Assembly: GCA_964346395.1 (NCBI GenBank)
Contig: CAYFUT010000007.1
Span: forward strand, 9,546-73,545
Direction of reading: 5' to 3'
DNA from: CAYFUT01 sp964346395
GTDB lineage: Bacteria > Bacillota > Halanaerobiia > Halobacteroidales > Halobacteroidaceae
DNA: 64,000 nucleotides
Position 1 is the first letter of the stretch. Every line of letters starts with the position of its first letter. The notes beneath the pieces were generated by a model. That model saw only the letters and a list, made by a program, of their open reading frames with translations, did not search any database and was not told the origin of the DNA. A program made the translations under genes and the position numbers. Shown here in pieces: positions 50,898 through 59,216 of the stretch.

Positions 50898-52079
50898 TCA
50901 ACCCCAATTTTTTTGCCCTATAATTACTGTTATCTGCTCTTGACTATCATCTACCTGCAAGTCACCCTCTAAAGAATCAGCTAACTCTGCTGCTTCTTTA
51001 GCCTGCTGACTAGAAGTAACAACCTGGTTCTGCTGATAGTTAAAATGATCAGCATTTCCAACATTAATTATTTCATACCCTTGTTTGCTTAATACAGCAG
51101 ATACTTGCTGGGCTAAAGCAGGAATTCCTGCTCCATTTAAAACCGATAACTTAATATTCTGATGTTGGAAATATCTTTTGGTTGTAATTAAAGAATTAAT
51201 TACTGCTTTACTCTCTTTTCTTTTCGGCAGCCAATAACTAATTCCCTCTATATAATCTGGTTCACCGGGCAAAACTACCATTTCTACCTGGTGTAAGCCA
51301 ATATCCGCAAAATTTCTTACTAAACCCACTGCTTCCTTCAACTCAATATTTGTCTTTACCGCCGCCATCGTCTGTTCAATTAATCCGGGCAGATTGAAGA
51401 CTGTCTTTAAATTTAACAACTGTTTTAAAGCAGCCCGTAAAAACTTCTGCTGACGCTCTATTCGCCCAATATCCCCAGTTATTTTATCTCTAAACCGAAT
51501 ATAATCAAGAGCCTGTCTGCCAGTTAAAGTCTGCTTACCTGCTTTAATAGCAATATTTAAATTAGCCGCTTGGTCTACATAATTCAAATCATCTTTTACA
51601 TCTATTTCTACTCCGCCAAATTTATCTACTAATTTCTCAAATCCCTGATAACCTACCTGCAAATGATAATCTATCGGAATTTGAAATTCTTCTTCAATTA
51701 CTTGTTTCGTTAGCTCAATCCCTCCATAAGCATAAGCAGCATTAATTTTATGGTATCCCTTATTTTCCGGTAATTTTACCCGAGTATCTCGGGGAATAGA
51801 TAAAATCCCTATTTGTTCAGTCTTCAAATCAAAACTAACAATCATTAAGGTATCAGTTCGATTCTGCTCTTGATACCGGGCATCCGCTCCGACTACTAAT
51901 AAATTAAAACTATCTTCTGCATTAGATTCTGGTTCTAAACTGGTAGTTTCTGATTCTGTTGTCACTTTTCTATTACTGATAATATTCTCCAGCAAAGGAG
52001 CAGCAGCTTCTGGATAATTAACTATTCCTAAACCCACAATAACTACTAGTATAATTAGTACTGCAGATGCTTTTTTCAC
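50898..52079 (-). CDS. LytR-CpsA-Psr (LCP) family protein with LytR_C domain
   Basis: 393 aa. An N-terminal membrane anchor (ASAVLIILVVIVGLGIVNYP) precedes an extracellular LCP domain with LLVVGADARYQEQNRTDTLM, SIPRDTRVKLPENKGYHKIN and DYIRFRDKITGDIGRIERQQ. A C-terminal LytR_C domain covers about residues 300-390. LCP enzymes attach teichoic-acid-type or other glycopolymers to peptidoglycan. GTG start at 52079 with AAGGAGG upstream. It lies between yqeK and rsfS, a common clostridial arrangement. Confidence 0.93.
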   Translation of the reverse strand: MKKASAVLIILVVIVGLGIVNYPEAAAPLLENIISNRKVTTESETTSLEPESNAEDSFNLLVVGADARYQEQNRTDTLMIVSFDLKTEQIGILSIPRDTRVKLPENKGYHKINAAYAYGGIELTKQVIEEEFQIPIDYHLQVGYQGFEKLVDKFGGVEIDVKDDLNYVDQAANLNIAIKAGKQTLTGRQALDYIRFRDKITGDIGRIERQQKFLRAALKQLLNLKTVFNLPGLIEQTMAAVKTNIELKEAVGLVRNFADIGLHQVEMVVLPGEPDYIEGISYWLPKRKESKAVINSLITTKRYFQHQNIKLSVLNGAGIPALAQQVSAVLSKQGYEIINVGNADHFNYQQNQVVTSSQQAKEAAELADSLEGDLQVDDSQEQITVIIGQKNWG

Positions 52080-52104
52080 CCTTACCTCCTTCTTCCTTTA
52101 AAAT

Positions 52105-52674
52105 TTATAATAACGAATTTCTGGCAGCCACAGTCTGCGGATGAATCGTTTCTCCTAAATCTAAATGATATCTGATTGTATCTTCACAGGCAATCCGTAC
52201 TGCTTCATCAAGTATTCGCCCTCTAGTATCATTCTTTATATGCTGCCGCAGTTTATCTGCCTCTCCATTCTCTCTGTTTGGTTCAATATGATCGGCCAGG
52301 TAAATAATTTTATCTAAAGTTGACATGTTTTTACTGCCTAAAGTATGAACTCGAATCGCCTCTAAAATTTCTTCATCATCGATCCCAAACTCCCGTCGGG
52401 CAATTTCAGCCCCTACGGGAGCATGTAATAATCCGGGTTCCTCTTCAAAAACGCTGTCTATAACTATACCAAACTCCTCTGCCTTTTGCAATAGGATATT
52501 ATTGGATAATTCCTTGGCACAGTCATGCAGCAAAGCAGCCCAGCGAGTCTTTTCTACAGCAACATCATACTGTTTGGCCAATTCAATTGCATCATCACGC
52601 ACTGCTAATACATGTTCTAATCTGTTTGCGCTTAATTTTTCCTCTAATTTTTCAATTACTTCTTGTTCAGTCAT
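52105..52674 (-). CDS. yqeK: HD-domain protein YqeK (diadenosine tetraphosphatase type)
   Basis: 189 aa from the ATG at 52674 (GGGAGG upstream), overlapping nadD by 8 bp. The HD motif is in RWAALLHDCAKELSNN, with an upstream His in LEHVLAVRDDAIELAKQYDV. VHTLGSKNMSTLDKIIYLAD and HIEPNRENG are typical of YqeK. Members split Ap4A symmetrically to ADP and need a di-iron centre. Part of nadD-yqeK-LCP-rsfS. Confidence 0.93.
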   Translation of the reverse strand: MTEQEVIEKLEEKLSANRLEHVLAVRDDAIELAKQYDVAVEKTRWAALLHDCAKELSNNILLQKAEEFGIVIDSVFEEEPGLLHAPVGAEIARREFGIDDEEILEAIRVHTLGSKNMSTLDKIIYLADHIEPNRENGEADKLRQHIKNDTRGRILDEAVRIACEDTIRYHLDLGETIHPQTVAARNSLL

Positions 52675-53290
52675 TATCGCTTTCCTCCCTATACAGTCCA
52701 TGTTTCTTTATATACATTTCTACTTCTTCCGGTAACTGATATTTAATAGGCCGCTCTTCTGCTACTCGCTGGCGAATATTAGTAGAAGAAATGTCTAACC
52801 GCGGCACCTGTAAAGGATGAATCCGATGTTGATATTTATCATATACTTCTTTATCTAAATCAGACAGGGAATAACCGGGACGGCTAGCAGCAATAAATTC
52901 TACTGTCTCCAATAACTTTTTCGGCTGCTTCCAAGTAGAAATTTCCAAAATAGAGTCCGCACCAGTAATGAAGTAAAATTTAATTCCCGGATGCTGGTTT
53001 TTAAATTCACGTACTGTATCCAAAGTATAAGAGAGGCCAGGTTTGTCAATTTCCAACCGGGAAACCGTCAAGTTAGGATTATTTATTGTAGCTAACAAGG
53101 TCATCAGATATCTGTCGCCAGCAGCAGTAATTTTCTGCTCCTGTTTATGCGGTGGATCTCCAGCTGGTATAAATACTACTCTATCCAGATCAAACTTATG
53201 AGCTGCACATTCCGCTACCAACAAATGCCCGTGATGAATCGGATCAAAAGTCCCCCCTAAAAGACCTACCTTTTGTTCAGTTCCATCCAT
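52667..53290 (-). CDS. nadD: Nicotinate-nucleotide adenylyltransferase NadD
   Basis: 207 aa from the ATG at 53290 (AGGAG upstream). GLLGGTFDPIHHGHLLVAEC has the nucleotidyltransferase GTFDPxHxGH motif, and DISSTNIRQRVAEERPIKYQ is the ISSTxIR motif. Makes deamido-NAD from nicotinate mononucleotide and ATP. First gene of its transcript, divergent from the orphan gene at 53413. Confidence 0.97.
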   Translation of the reverse strand: MDGTEQKVGLLGGTFDPIHHGHLLVAECAAHKFDLDRVVFIPAGDPPHKQEQKITAAGDRYLMTLLATINNPNLTVSRLEIDKPGLSYTLDTVREFKNQHPGIKFYFITGADSILEISTWKQPKKLLETVEFIAASRPGYSLSDLDKEVYDKYQHRIHPLQVPRLDISSTNIRQRVAEERPIKYQLPEEVEMYIKKHGLYREESDND

Positions 53291-53331
53291 TATTTTGTCA
53301 ACTCCTAGTTTTAATTTTAGCTCCAAATAAT

Positions 53332-53362
53332 TTGTATTTTTATCTATGTATTATGATATAAT
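53332..53362 (+). promoter_or_regulatory. Likely sigma-A promoter for the orphan gene at 53413
   Basis: TTGTAT (53332-53337) and a perfect TATAAT (53357-53362), though with a long 19-nt spacer. Confidence 0.5.
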
Positions 53363-53412
53363 AATGTATAGTTAGACGCAAATATTTCTACTATCAATCT
53401 AGGAGGAAAAAA

Positions 53413-53940
53413 ATGGCCAAACTAAAACTCCCCCCGAAAAAACAGTTGACAGAATTAAATAAAATTAAAAAAATTTATTCCTTAACCAATACTTCCCACT
53501 CTATTCCCCATCAACTATATCATTACTTCCCCAAAAATGCAAAACAGCTACCGGAAGAATTAGAAAAAATTAGCCAAAAGGGCCTCCGTACCTCTTCCTC
53601 TCGCCCCGATACCTCTTTTATAGACAACAAGATCAATCGTCCTTCCGGAAATTATTTTTGGGGTTCTGAAATCAAACAAGAAGTTAATCTAAAAATAAAT
53701 GTCAGTGATTTAAACCTTAAGCATCTATATGCTTTTCCTCACCAAATTGCTGATAAAATTTTAAACTGGCGCACTAATTATCAGGTCCCATCCCAATTTT
53801 GGGCCAACTTAAATAACCTAACTAAAGCAGTTCCCTTTTCCGATTACAAAGGGCAGTTTAAAGCTGAATTCATCTATACCCTCCCTATTCCGCCGGAAAA
53901 TATAACAGTCAACCACTATAATCAACTTCCTATTCAATAA
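53413..53940 (+). CDS. Uncharacterised protein, possible ADP-ribosyltransferase fold
   Basis: 175 aa. I do not recognise a named family. The pattern fits an ART fold: a short strand with H37 in QLYHYFPKNAKQLPEELEKI, then ISQKGLRTSS, an aromatic NYFWGSE with Y81, and a C-terminal AEFIYTLPIPPENITVNHYN with E152, giving a possible H-Y-E triad. This is pattern reading only. The N-terminal 25 residues are basic. It is a single plus-strand gene set into minus-strand housekeeping genes, with its own promoter and an excellent AGGAGG 6 nt before the ATG. It overlaps the convergent HAD gene by 11 bp. Confidence 0.7.
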   Translation: MAKLKLPPKKQLTELNKIKKIYSLTNTSHSIPHQLYHYFPKNAKQLPEELEKISQKGLRTSSSRPDTSFIDNKINRPSGNYFWGSEIKQEVNLKINVSDLNLKHLYAFPHQIADKILNWRTNYQVPSQFWANLNNLTKAVPFSDYKGQFKAEFIYTLPIPPENITVNHYNQLPIQ

Positions 53941-54529
53941 GATCTAATTTTTTCAGTTCCTGGCGCAGCTGAAAAGCTCCTGTAAAATCTAACACAGAAA
54001 GCCCCACTTCCTCAGCTACCTGTAAACTCTGCTGATCATCATCAATAAACAGAATCTCTGCTGGGGGCACTTCCAATTGATTCACTACTGCCTGATAAAA
54101 TTCAAGGCTAGGTTTACAGTACCCAACAGCAAACGAATTAATCACTTGGTCAAATAATCCGTCCAAACCAAGATAGTCAAATTTCTGCTGTAGATAACCA
54201 ATATCATTAGTAACTAGTCCCACTTGGCAGTTCTGCTTTAACTGGCGAATTATCCTTTCAACTTCTTCTTTTACCTGGCCGGAATAATAATAATCATCCG
54301 CAAATTCTTCTAGCTGTTCTTTAGTTAAGTCTACTTCACCAGCAATCCAGTCTATAAAATCAGCCAAGGAAAGTTGGCCCGACAGCAGCAATTCATATTT
54401 ATCGCTAAATATCTTTTCTCTTAATTTTTCTATATCCCAGCCCCGTTCCTGCTGATAATGGTTAAACACTGTTTCAAATCCTGTATTAATTACTACGCCT
54501 CCTAAATCAAACAAACATACTTTAATCAT
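53930..54529 (-). CDS. HAD-family hydrolase (YihX-like)
   Basis: 199 aa. Motif I is FDLGGVVINTGFETV (nucleophile D8; the usual second Asp is Gly, as in YihX and haloacid-dehalogenase-like relatives). LVTNDIGYLQQKFDYLG is motif II, CKPSLEFYQAVVNQLEV motif III and LFIDDDQQSLQVAEEVG motif IV. Likely a sugar-phosphate or similar phosphatase; substrate unknown. ATG at 54529 with GAGGGG upstream. The convergent overlap with the orphan gene is at its 3' end. Confidence 0.88.
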   Translation of the reverse strand: MIKVCLFDLGGVVINTGFETVFNHYQQERGWDIEKLREKIFSDKYELLLSGQLSLADFIDWIAGEVDLTKEQLEEFADDYYYSGQVKEEVERIIRQLKQNCQVGLVTNDIGYLQQKFDYLGLDGLFDQVINSFAVGYCKPSLEFYQAVVNQLEVPPAEILFIDDDQQSLQVAEEVGLSVLDFTGAFQLRQELKKLDLIE

Positions 54530-54604
54530 TTCTAATTCCCCTCCTACGTCTTAACTTAACTACTTCTAGATAAGCAAACAACTCCCTCCTTGAAAAATAA
54601 AAAA

Positions 54605-54655
54605 ATCGCCTGGCGGCGACCTTAGGTTAAGATTAAGTTTAAGTTAGAGTCAACC
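54605..54655. repeat. Family B repeat in the HAD-hydA spacer
   Basis: Starts ATCGCCTGGCGGCGACCTTA and runs on as GGTTAAGATTAAGTTTAAG, then GAGTCAACC. It lies in the 324-bp gene-free stretch 54530-54853. The rest of that spacer is AT-rich, with ACTTAAACTAAAGTTTA near 54703-54721 and the hydA terminator; no other feature was seen. Confidence 0.6.
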
Positions 54656-54779
54656 TTTAACAATCAAGAACAAAGCAGCCTGGTAATTACTTTAGTTTAA
54701 TTGACTTAAACTAAAGTTTAGTAGGATTTGAAAAAATGCATTGAGTTAATACATATTATTTTAGATAATAACAAATCTC

Positions 54780-54813
54780 AAATAACAAACAGGGCGCCGC
54801 TTTAGGCGCCCCG
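54780..54813 (-). terminator. Terminator after hydA
   Basis: Minus strand: GGGGCGCC-TAAAGC-GGCGCCC followed by TGTTTGTTATTTG, about 40 nt after the hydA stop. Confidence 0.75.
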
Positions 54814-54853
54814 AGCATTATCAAAAACTTTTTTAGTTTCCGCTGAGTGAACT

Positions 54854-56566
54854 CTATCCCCGCTCAATATAATGCGTATGCAGCAGTTCATGAGCCTTAT
54901 GTCCATTGGGCTCACCTAAATAATCATTATATAAGACTTTAATTTCGGGGTTTTCATGCGATTTCCTCAATTGCTTACCGGCATCAATCTCATAGATAGC
55001 ATCCATCCGAGCCTGAATAACTTCTTGATTAGTAGGTATCGGCTGACCTCCACCGCCGATACAGCCCCCCGGACAGGCCATAAATTCTATAAAGTGATAT
55101 TCCTTTTCTCCATTCTTAATCATTTCCATCACTTTTTTAGCATTACTTAAACTATGGGCTACTGCTACCTTTACCGTTAACCCATCAATTTCAACCTCTG
55201 CTTCTTTGATTCCTTCAATCCCTCTTACCTGTGTAAAATCTAATTCAGCTAATTCATCGCCGGTAATCACTTCATAAGCAGTTCGTAAAGCTGCTTCCAT
55301 TACTCCTCCTGTACTGCCGAAAATATTAGCTGCTCCACTGGAAGCCCCCATCATCTTATCATAATCTCTGCTTCCCAGAGCCGGCATATCAATACCTGCC
55401 TCTTTTATCATCCGGGCCAACTCCCGGGTAGTCAAGACATAATCTACATCTTCATCCATCTCTCCCCGGCCAGCTTCATACTTTTTCGCTGTACACGGCA
55501 TAACAGAAACTACTACCATATCTTCTTCAGGAATATCATTTGTTTCTGCATAATACGTATTAGCTACCGCCCCAAACATCTGCTGGGGAGACTTACAGCT
55601 TGATACATGGTCAAGATACTCCGGATAAAAATGTTCAATAAATTTAATCCAGCCTGGACTACAAGAAGTAAACATCGGCAGTTTACCGTCATTTTCCAGG
55701 CGGTCAATTAATTCATGTCCTTCTTCCATAATTGTTAAATCAGCAGCAAAGTTAGTGTCAAATACTCGATTAAAACCTAACCGCTTAAGAGCTGAGACCA
55801 TTTGTCCTGTGCTTATAGTTCCTGGTTCTGCTCCAAATTCTTCTCCAATAGCTACCCGAACTGCGGGAGCAGTCTGAACAACAACAAACTTATCCTCATC
55901 ATTCAATATATCCCAAATTTTATCATAATGATAAACCTCATGCAGTGCTCCTGTCGGACAAGCATGAATACACTGCCCGCAGTTAGTACACTCTACATTG
56001 CCCATTCCCTTATCTTCAAAAGTTGTTACTTCCGTAGCCGGCCCGCGGTTAGCCATGGTGAAAATACCTACACCCTGAACCTCCTCACACTTTCTAATAC
56101 ACTTCCCGCAGGTAATACATTTATTCGGTTCCCGCACAATTGAAGGACTTGAATTATCATCATTATATCCTTTATCCAGGGCAGGAAGTCTTACTTCACT
56201 GACTCCCACATCCTGAGCAATCTCCCGTAATTCGCAGTTTTGATTTCGACTGCAGGTCAGACAGTTCAACCGGCAGCTAATATCATGAGAAGCAATAATT
56301 AATTCAAATAACGTTCTCCTAACCTCTCTTACCTGGGGAGAATGGGTCTTTACTTTCATTCCCTCCGCAACCTCAGTTGCACAGGCTGGTTGTAAGCCGT
56401 CTTCTCCCTCTACCTCTACTACACAAAGGCGGCATCCTCCATAAATTGATAGCTCTTCATCATAGCATAAAGTAGGAATATTAATATTAACCTGCTCAGC
56501 TGCTTCCAAAATAGTAGTTCCCGGCTCTACCTGTAAATCCTGATTATCTATTGTTACCTTCACCAT
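54854..56566 (-). CDS. hydA: [FeFe]-hydrogenase catalytic subunit (HydA/HndD type)
   Basis: 570 aa. An N-terminal [2Fe-2S] domain (IPTLCYDEELSIYGGCRLCV ... PACATEV) is followed by a His/Cys [4Fe-4S] site (HDISCRLNCLTCSRNQNC) and two [4Fe-4S] motifs (CITCGKCIRKCEEVQGV; CTNCGQCIHACPTGA). The H-cluster domain has L1 FTSCSPGWIKFIEHFYPE, L2 VMPCTAKKYEA and L3 EFMACPGGCIGGGGQP, all Cys present. A short SSU tail ends it. It makes H2 using electrons passed from hydB/hydC. Start ATG overlaps the hydB stop by 1 bp (TAATG). Confidence 0.97.
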   Translation of the reverse strand: MVKVTIDNQDLQVEPGTTILEAAEQVNINIPTLCYDEELSIYGGCRLCVVEVEGEDGLQPACATEVAEGMKVKTHSPQVREVRRTLFELIIASHDISCRLNCLTCSRNQNCELREIAQDVGVSEVRLPALDKGYNDDNSSPSIVREPNKCITCGKCIRKCEEVQGVGIFTMANRGPATEVTTFEDKGMGNVECTNCGQCIHACPTGALHEVYHYDKIWDILNDEDKFVVVQTAPAVRVAIGEEFGAEPGTISTGQMVSALKRLGFNRVFDTNFAADLTIMEEGHELIDRLENDGKLPMFTSCSPGWIKFIEHFYPEYLDHVSSCKSPQQMFGAVANTYYAETNDIPEEDMVVVSVMPCTAKKYEAGRGEMDEDVDYVLTTRELARMIKEAGIDMPALGSRDYDKMMGASSGAANIFGSTGGVMEAALRTAYEVITGDELAELDFTQVRGIEGIKEAEVEIDGLTVKVAVAHSLSNAKKVMEMIKNGEKEYHFIEFMACPGGCIGGGGQPIPTNQEVIQARMDAIYEIDAGKQLRKSHENPEIKVLYNDYLGEPNGHKAHELLHTHYIERG

Positions 56567-57807
56567 TACTGTTCCCTCCCTGCTACTAACTCATCAGTAT
56601 AATTATCCACTACCGAGCGGATAAAATTCATCGAAGCCTGCCCCAAACCACAGCGGGCAGCTAATCTAATTGTATTTCCGATATCTTTAATAATTTCTAA
56701 ATCCCGCTTTGTAAATCCGTCCTTCTCCTTCGCTTCTTTGATAATATGATAGATCTGCCTATTCCCTTCGCGGCAGGGAAAGCAGGTTCCGCAGGTTTCA
56801 TCCATAAAAAATTCCGCCACATTAAGTAGCATATCAATCAACTCATGTCCTTCGGCTACCACAATTATTGCTCCTGAACCAAGGCCGCTTCCTGCTTCCT
56901 CTAAGTCTTCATACGTATAAGAAGCATCTATCTTTTCCCGCGGCAAAATTGCTGTAGAAATCCCGCCAGGAATCACAAATTTTAAATCACGATTATCTCT
57001 TATTCCTTGGCCAAATTCATCAATTATTTCTGCTACCGTTGCTTTACCAAATTCTACTTCATAAACTCCCGGTTCATTTACATCCCCGCTGATACTAACT
57101 AATTTGGTACCCCGGCTATTTTCGGTTCCTAAACTAGTATACTGTTCAGTCCCCTGCTTGATTATCTCTGCTGCTGTAGCTAGCGTTTCTACATTATTGA
57201 CGGTTGTCGGCTGCCCAAATAATCCTTCTTGAATTGGATAAGGCGGTTTAATCCGCGACCGGCCCCGCTCTCCTTCAATAGAATTAATCAAAGAAGTTTC
57301 ATCCCCACAAACATAAGCTCCTGCTCCCTTAACTAATTCTAAATCAAAGCTGAAATCGGTGTCTAAAAGATTAGCTCCTAAAATATTGTTTTCTCTTGCC
57401 TTCTTGATTGCCTCGGCAAAAATATCAATCGGCTCAGCATACTCCCCTCTGATGTATATATAACCGTCAGTAGCACCGGTAGCATAAGCCGCAATCACTA
57501 TTCCTTCCAATACTTTATACGGCTGATATTCCAAAAGATACCGGTCTTTAAAAGTTCCCGGTTCTCCCTCATCAGCATTACAGATCATATATTTTGGCTC
57601 ACCTGTCTCCTGCAGAGCAAACTCCCATTTGATTCCCGTCGGAAAGCCAGCTCCTCCTCTTCCCTTCAAACCAGATTCTTTTATCTCAGCTACAATTTCT
57701 TCTCTGCTCTTTTCCAAAGCCTGCTTTAAACCAGAAAATTCATAGTCTTCAATATTCAGCTCCAGCTCTTCCTCATGTTCTGTCTTTAAAAAAAGTTGTT
57801 CCTTCAT
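56566..57807 (-). CDS. hydB: NuoF-like NADH-binding hydrogenase subunit (HydB, short form)
   Basis: 413 aa from the ATG at 57807. It has the NAD loop LKGRGGAGFPTGIKWEFALQ, the FMN site YMICNADEGEPGTFKDRYLL and the C-terminal [4Fe-4S] ETCGTCFPCREGN with AARCGLGQ. It oxidises NADH and passes electrons to HydA. It lacks both the N-terminal thioredoxin-like domain and the C-terminal 2[4Fe-4S] ferredoxin domain of many bifurcating HydB proteins (usually near 600 aa). The ribosome site GGAGG favours the third codon over an ATG 6 bp upstream. Confidence 0.95.
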   Translation of the reverse strand: MKEQLFLKTEHEEELELNIEDYEFSGLKQALEKSREEIVAEIKESGLKGRGGAGFPTGIKWEFALQETGEPKYMICNADEGEPGTFKDRYLLEYQPYKVLEGIVIAAYATGATDGYIYIRGEYAEPIDIFAEAIKKARENNILGANLLDTDFSFDLELVKGAGAYVCGDETSLINSIEGERGRSRIKPPYPIQEGLFGQPTTVNNVETLATAAEIIKQGTEQYTSLGTENSRGTKLVSISGDVNEPGVYEVEFGKATVAEIIDEFGQGIRDNRDLKFVIPGGISTAILPREKIDASYTYEDLEEAGSGLGSGAIIVVAEGHELIDMLLNVAEFFMDETCGTCFPCREGNRQIYHIIKEAKEKDGFTKRDLEIIKDIGNTIRLAARCGLGQASMNFIRSVVDNYTDELVAGREQ

Positions 57808-57825
57808 TGGCATCCCTCCCCTCCT

Positions 57826-58245
57826 CTAAATACAGTCTCTTAAAATTTTAAGTGCTTTATTTTTATTTAGATGGGTGTACATTTCATCATTGACCATCAT
57901 TACCGGCCCTTCACCGCAGTGACCTAAACACTCTACTACTTCCAGGGTGAACTTTTTATCTTCTGTCGTTTCCCCATCTTCAATTTCCAAATAGTCCGTA
58001 ATCGCTCCCACAATATCTTGGGAATCATTCAGATGACAGGATAGACTATCACAAACTCTAATAATATACTTCCCTGTCGGTTCCGTATAAAACATAGAGT
58101 AAAACCTAATCACTCCAAAAATTTTCGCCTTCGGCTTATCATACTTTTCCGCCAGCTTTTCAATTTCTCTTTCCGGAATATACCCATACGTCTCTTGAAT
58201 CTTATGTGCTTCTTCTAGAAATACTGGTTCTGTTTTACTATTCAC
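57826..58245 (-). CDS. hydC: NuoE-like [2Fe-2S] hydrogenase subunit (HydC)
   Basis: 139 aa. A thioredoxin-fold [2Fe-2S] protein with ligands in CDSLSC (C-x4-C) and CLGHC (C-x3-C). ETYGYIPEREIEKLAEKYDK and FYSMFYTEPTGKYIIRVC are typical NuoE. It partners with HydB. GTG start at 58245 with AGGAGGTG upstream. First gene of hydC-hydB-hydA. Confidence 0.95.
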   Translation of the reverse strand: MNSKTEPVFLEEAHKIQETYGYIPEREIEKLAEKYDKPKAKIFGVIRFYSMFYTEPTGKYIIRVCDSLSCHLNDSQDIVGAITDYLEIEDGETTEDKKFTLEVVECLGHCGEGPVMMVNDEMYTHLNKNKALKILRDCI

Positions 58246-58545
58246 TCGCTTTCACCTCCTAAAAATAGTTGAAGTCTCTATAAATAAAATTTATAGTTAG
58301 ACCACAAAATCCTCTTTTAAATTTAGTTGCTAATTACAATTATTCTAGACTTAACTTTTCTTTTCCTTTATCAAAGTTGGAATTTTCTTAAATTTATAAA
58401 TATTAAACCAAAAAGCAAATCAACTCAACAGGCTGTTTTAAATTATTTAATTTTAAAGAAAAAAATGGATTTTAATAAGCTAATAATTCCCCTGCGGAAA
58501 TTATTGTATCGTAGTTTGCTGTTTTAAGCTAGAGAAACAACTTGT
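58246..58545. other. 300-bp spacer between trkA and hydC
   Basis: AT-rich. A small inverted repeat AATAATT-CCCCTGCGG-AAATTATT lies near 58482-58506. A 66-codon plus-strand frame here has no ribosome site and a low-complexity product, so it is not called. The hyd promoter must be in this stretch but I cannot place it. Confidence 0.5.
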
Positions 58546-59214
58546 TTATTCAGTTAAATAATTAGCTGCCTGGGTGATTTTATCAGCCGGACCCACTAAA
58601 AATACTTGATTTCCGCTATTTATCTCGGTATCACCATGGGGAATAATTAATCTTTCCTCTTCCTTATCAAAAATTCCAGCAATCAATAATTCATCGGGAA
58701 ACTGATCATCCCGAGCTATTTCAGAAATAGTACTCCCGATTACTACAGCTTCCTCAGGAATATTCAAAATAGAAATCTCCGCTTTCCCGCCGCTCAAAGA
58801 ATATACCTTTCTAACTTCCGGCTGTTTAATATCAAGCACAAACTCTTTGGCCATCATCTCTACAATTCCGGCAATGGTAGTAGCTCCAGCCAACTTATAA
58901 GCTTCTTTGTATTCTGGATCCCGCATGCGAACCATAATCCGCTCTACTCCAAAATTATTAGCCAATAACGCAAAAGCTAAATTATCGGCATCTTGATCCA
59001 TAACGCTGACTGCCACATCTGTCTTTTCAATCCCCGCTTGCCGCAGGGTATTAATCTTAGTTGCATTACCGTAAATAGTAACTGCCCCATACTGGGCATA
59101 AATTCGTTCACAAACCTCTTTCTTTTCATCAATTACCACTACGTCATGTTGTTTAACTAACTGCTTAACCAAATTACGACCGACAACACCGCCGCCAGCA
59201 ATTAAAATATACAT
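58546..59214 (-). CDS. trkA: Trk potassium uptake regulatory subunit TrkA
   Basis: 222 aa from the ATG at 59214 (GGAGGGG upstream), 2 bp after the trkH stop. RCK_N: MYILIAGGGVVGRNLVKQLV, a Rossmann GxGxxG variant, with VVVIDEKKEVCERI and GNATKINTLRQAGIEKTDV. RCK_C follows from about residue 140 (AVVIGSTISEIARDD). Single-RCK form as in KtrA. It gates the TrkH channel by nucleotide binding. K+ uptake fits a salt-stressed habitat. Confidence 0.95.
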   Translation of the reverse strand: MYILIAGGGVVGRNLVKQLVKQHDVVVIDEKKEVCERIYAQYGAVTIYGNATKINTLRQAGIEKTDVAVSVMDQDADNLAFALLANNFGVERIMVRMRDPEYKEAYKLAGATTIAGIVEMMAKEFVLDIKQPEVRKVYSLSGGKAEISILNIPEEAVVIGSTISEIARDDQFPDELLIAGIFDKEEERLIIPHGDTEINSGNQVFLVGPADKITQAANYLTE

Positions 59215-59216
59215 AG

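Noticed and set aside
58327..58527. 66-codon plus-strand frame in the trkA-hydC spacer
   Set aside because: No ribosome site, low-complexity product rich in Leu/Phe/Lys, and no family resemblance; likely chance in AT-rich DNA.
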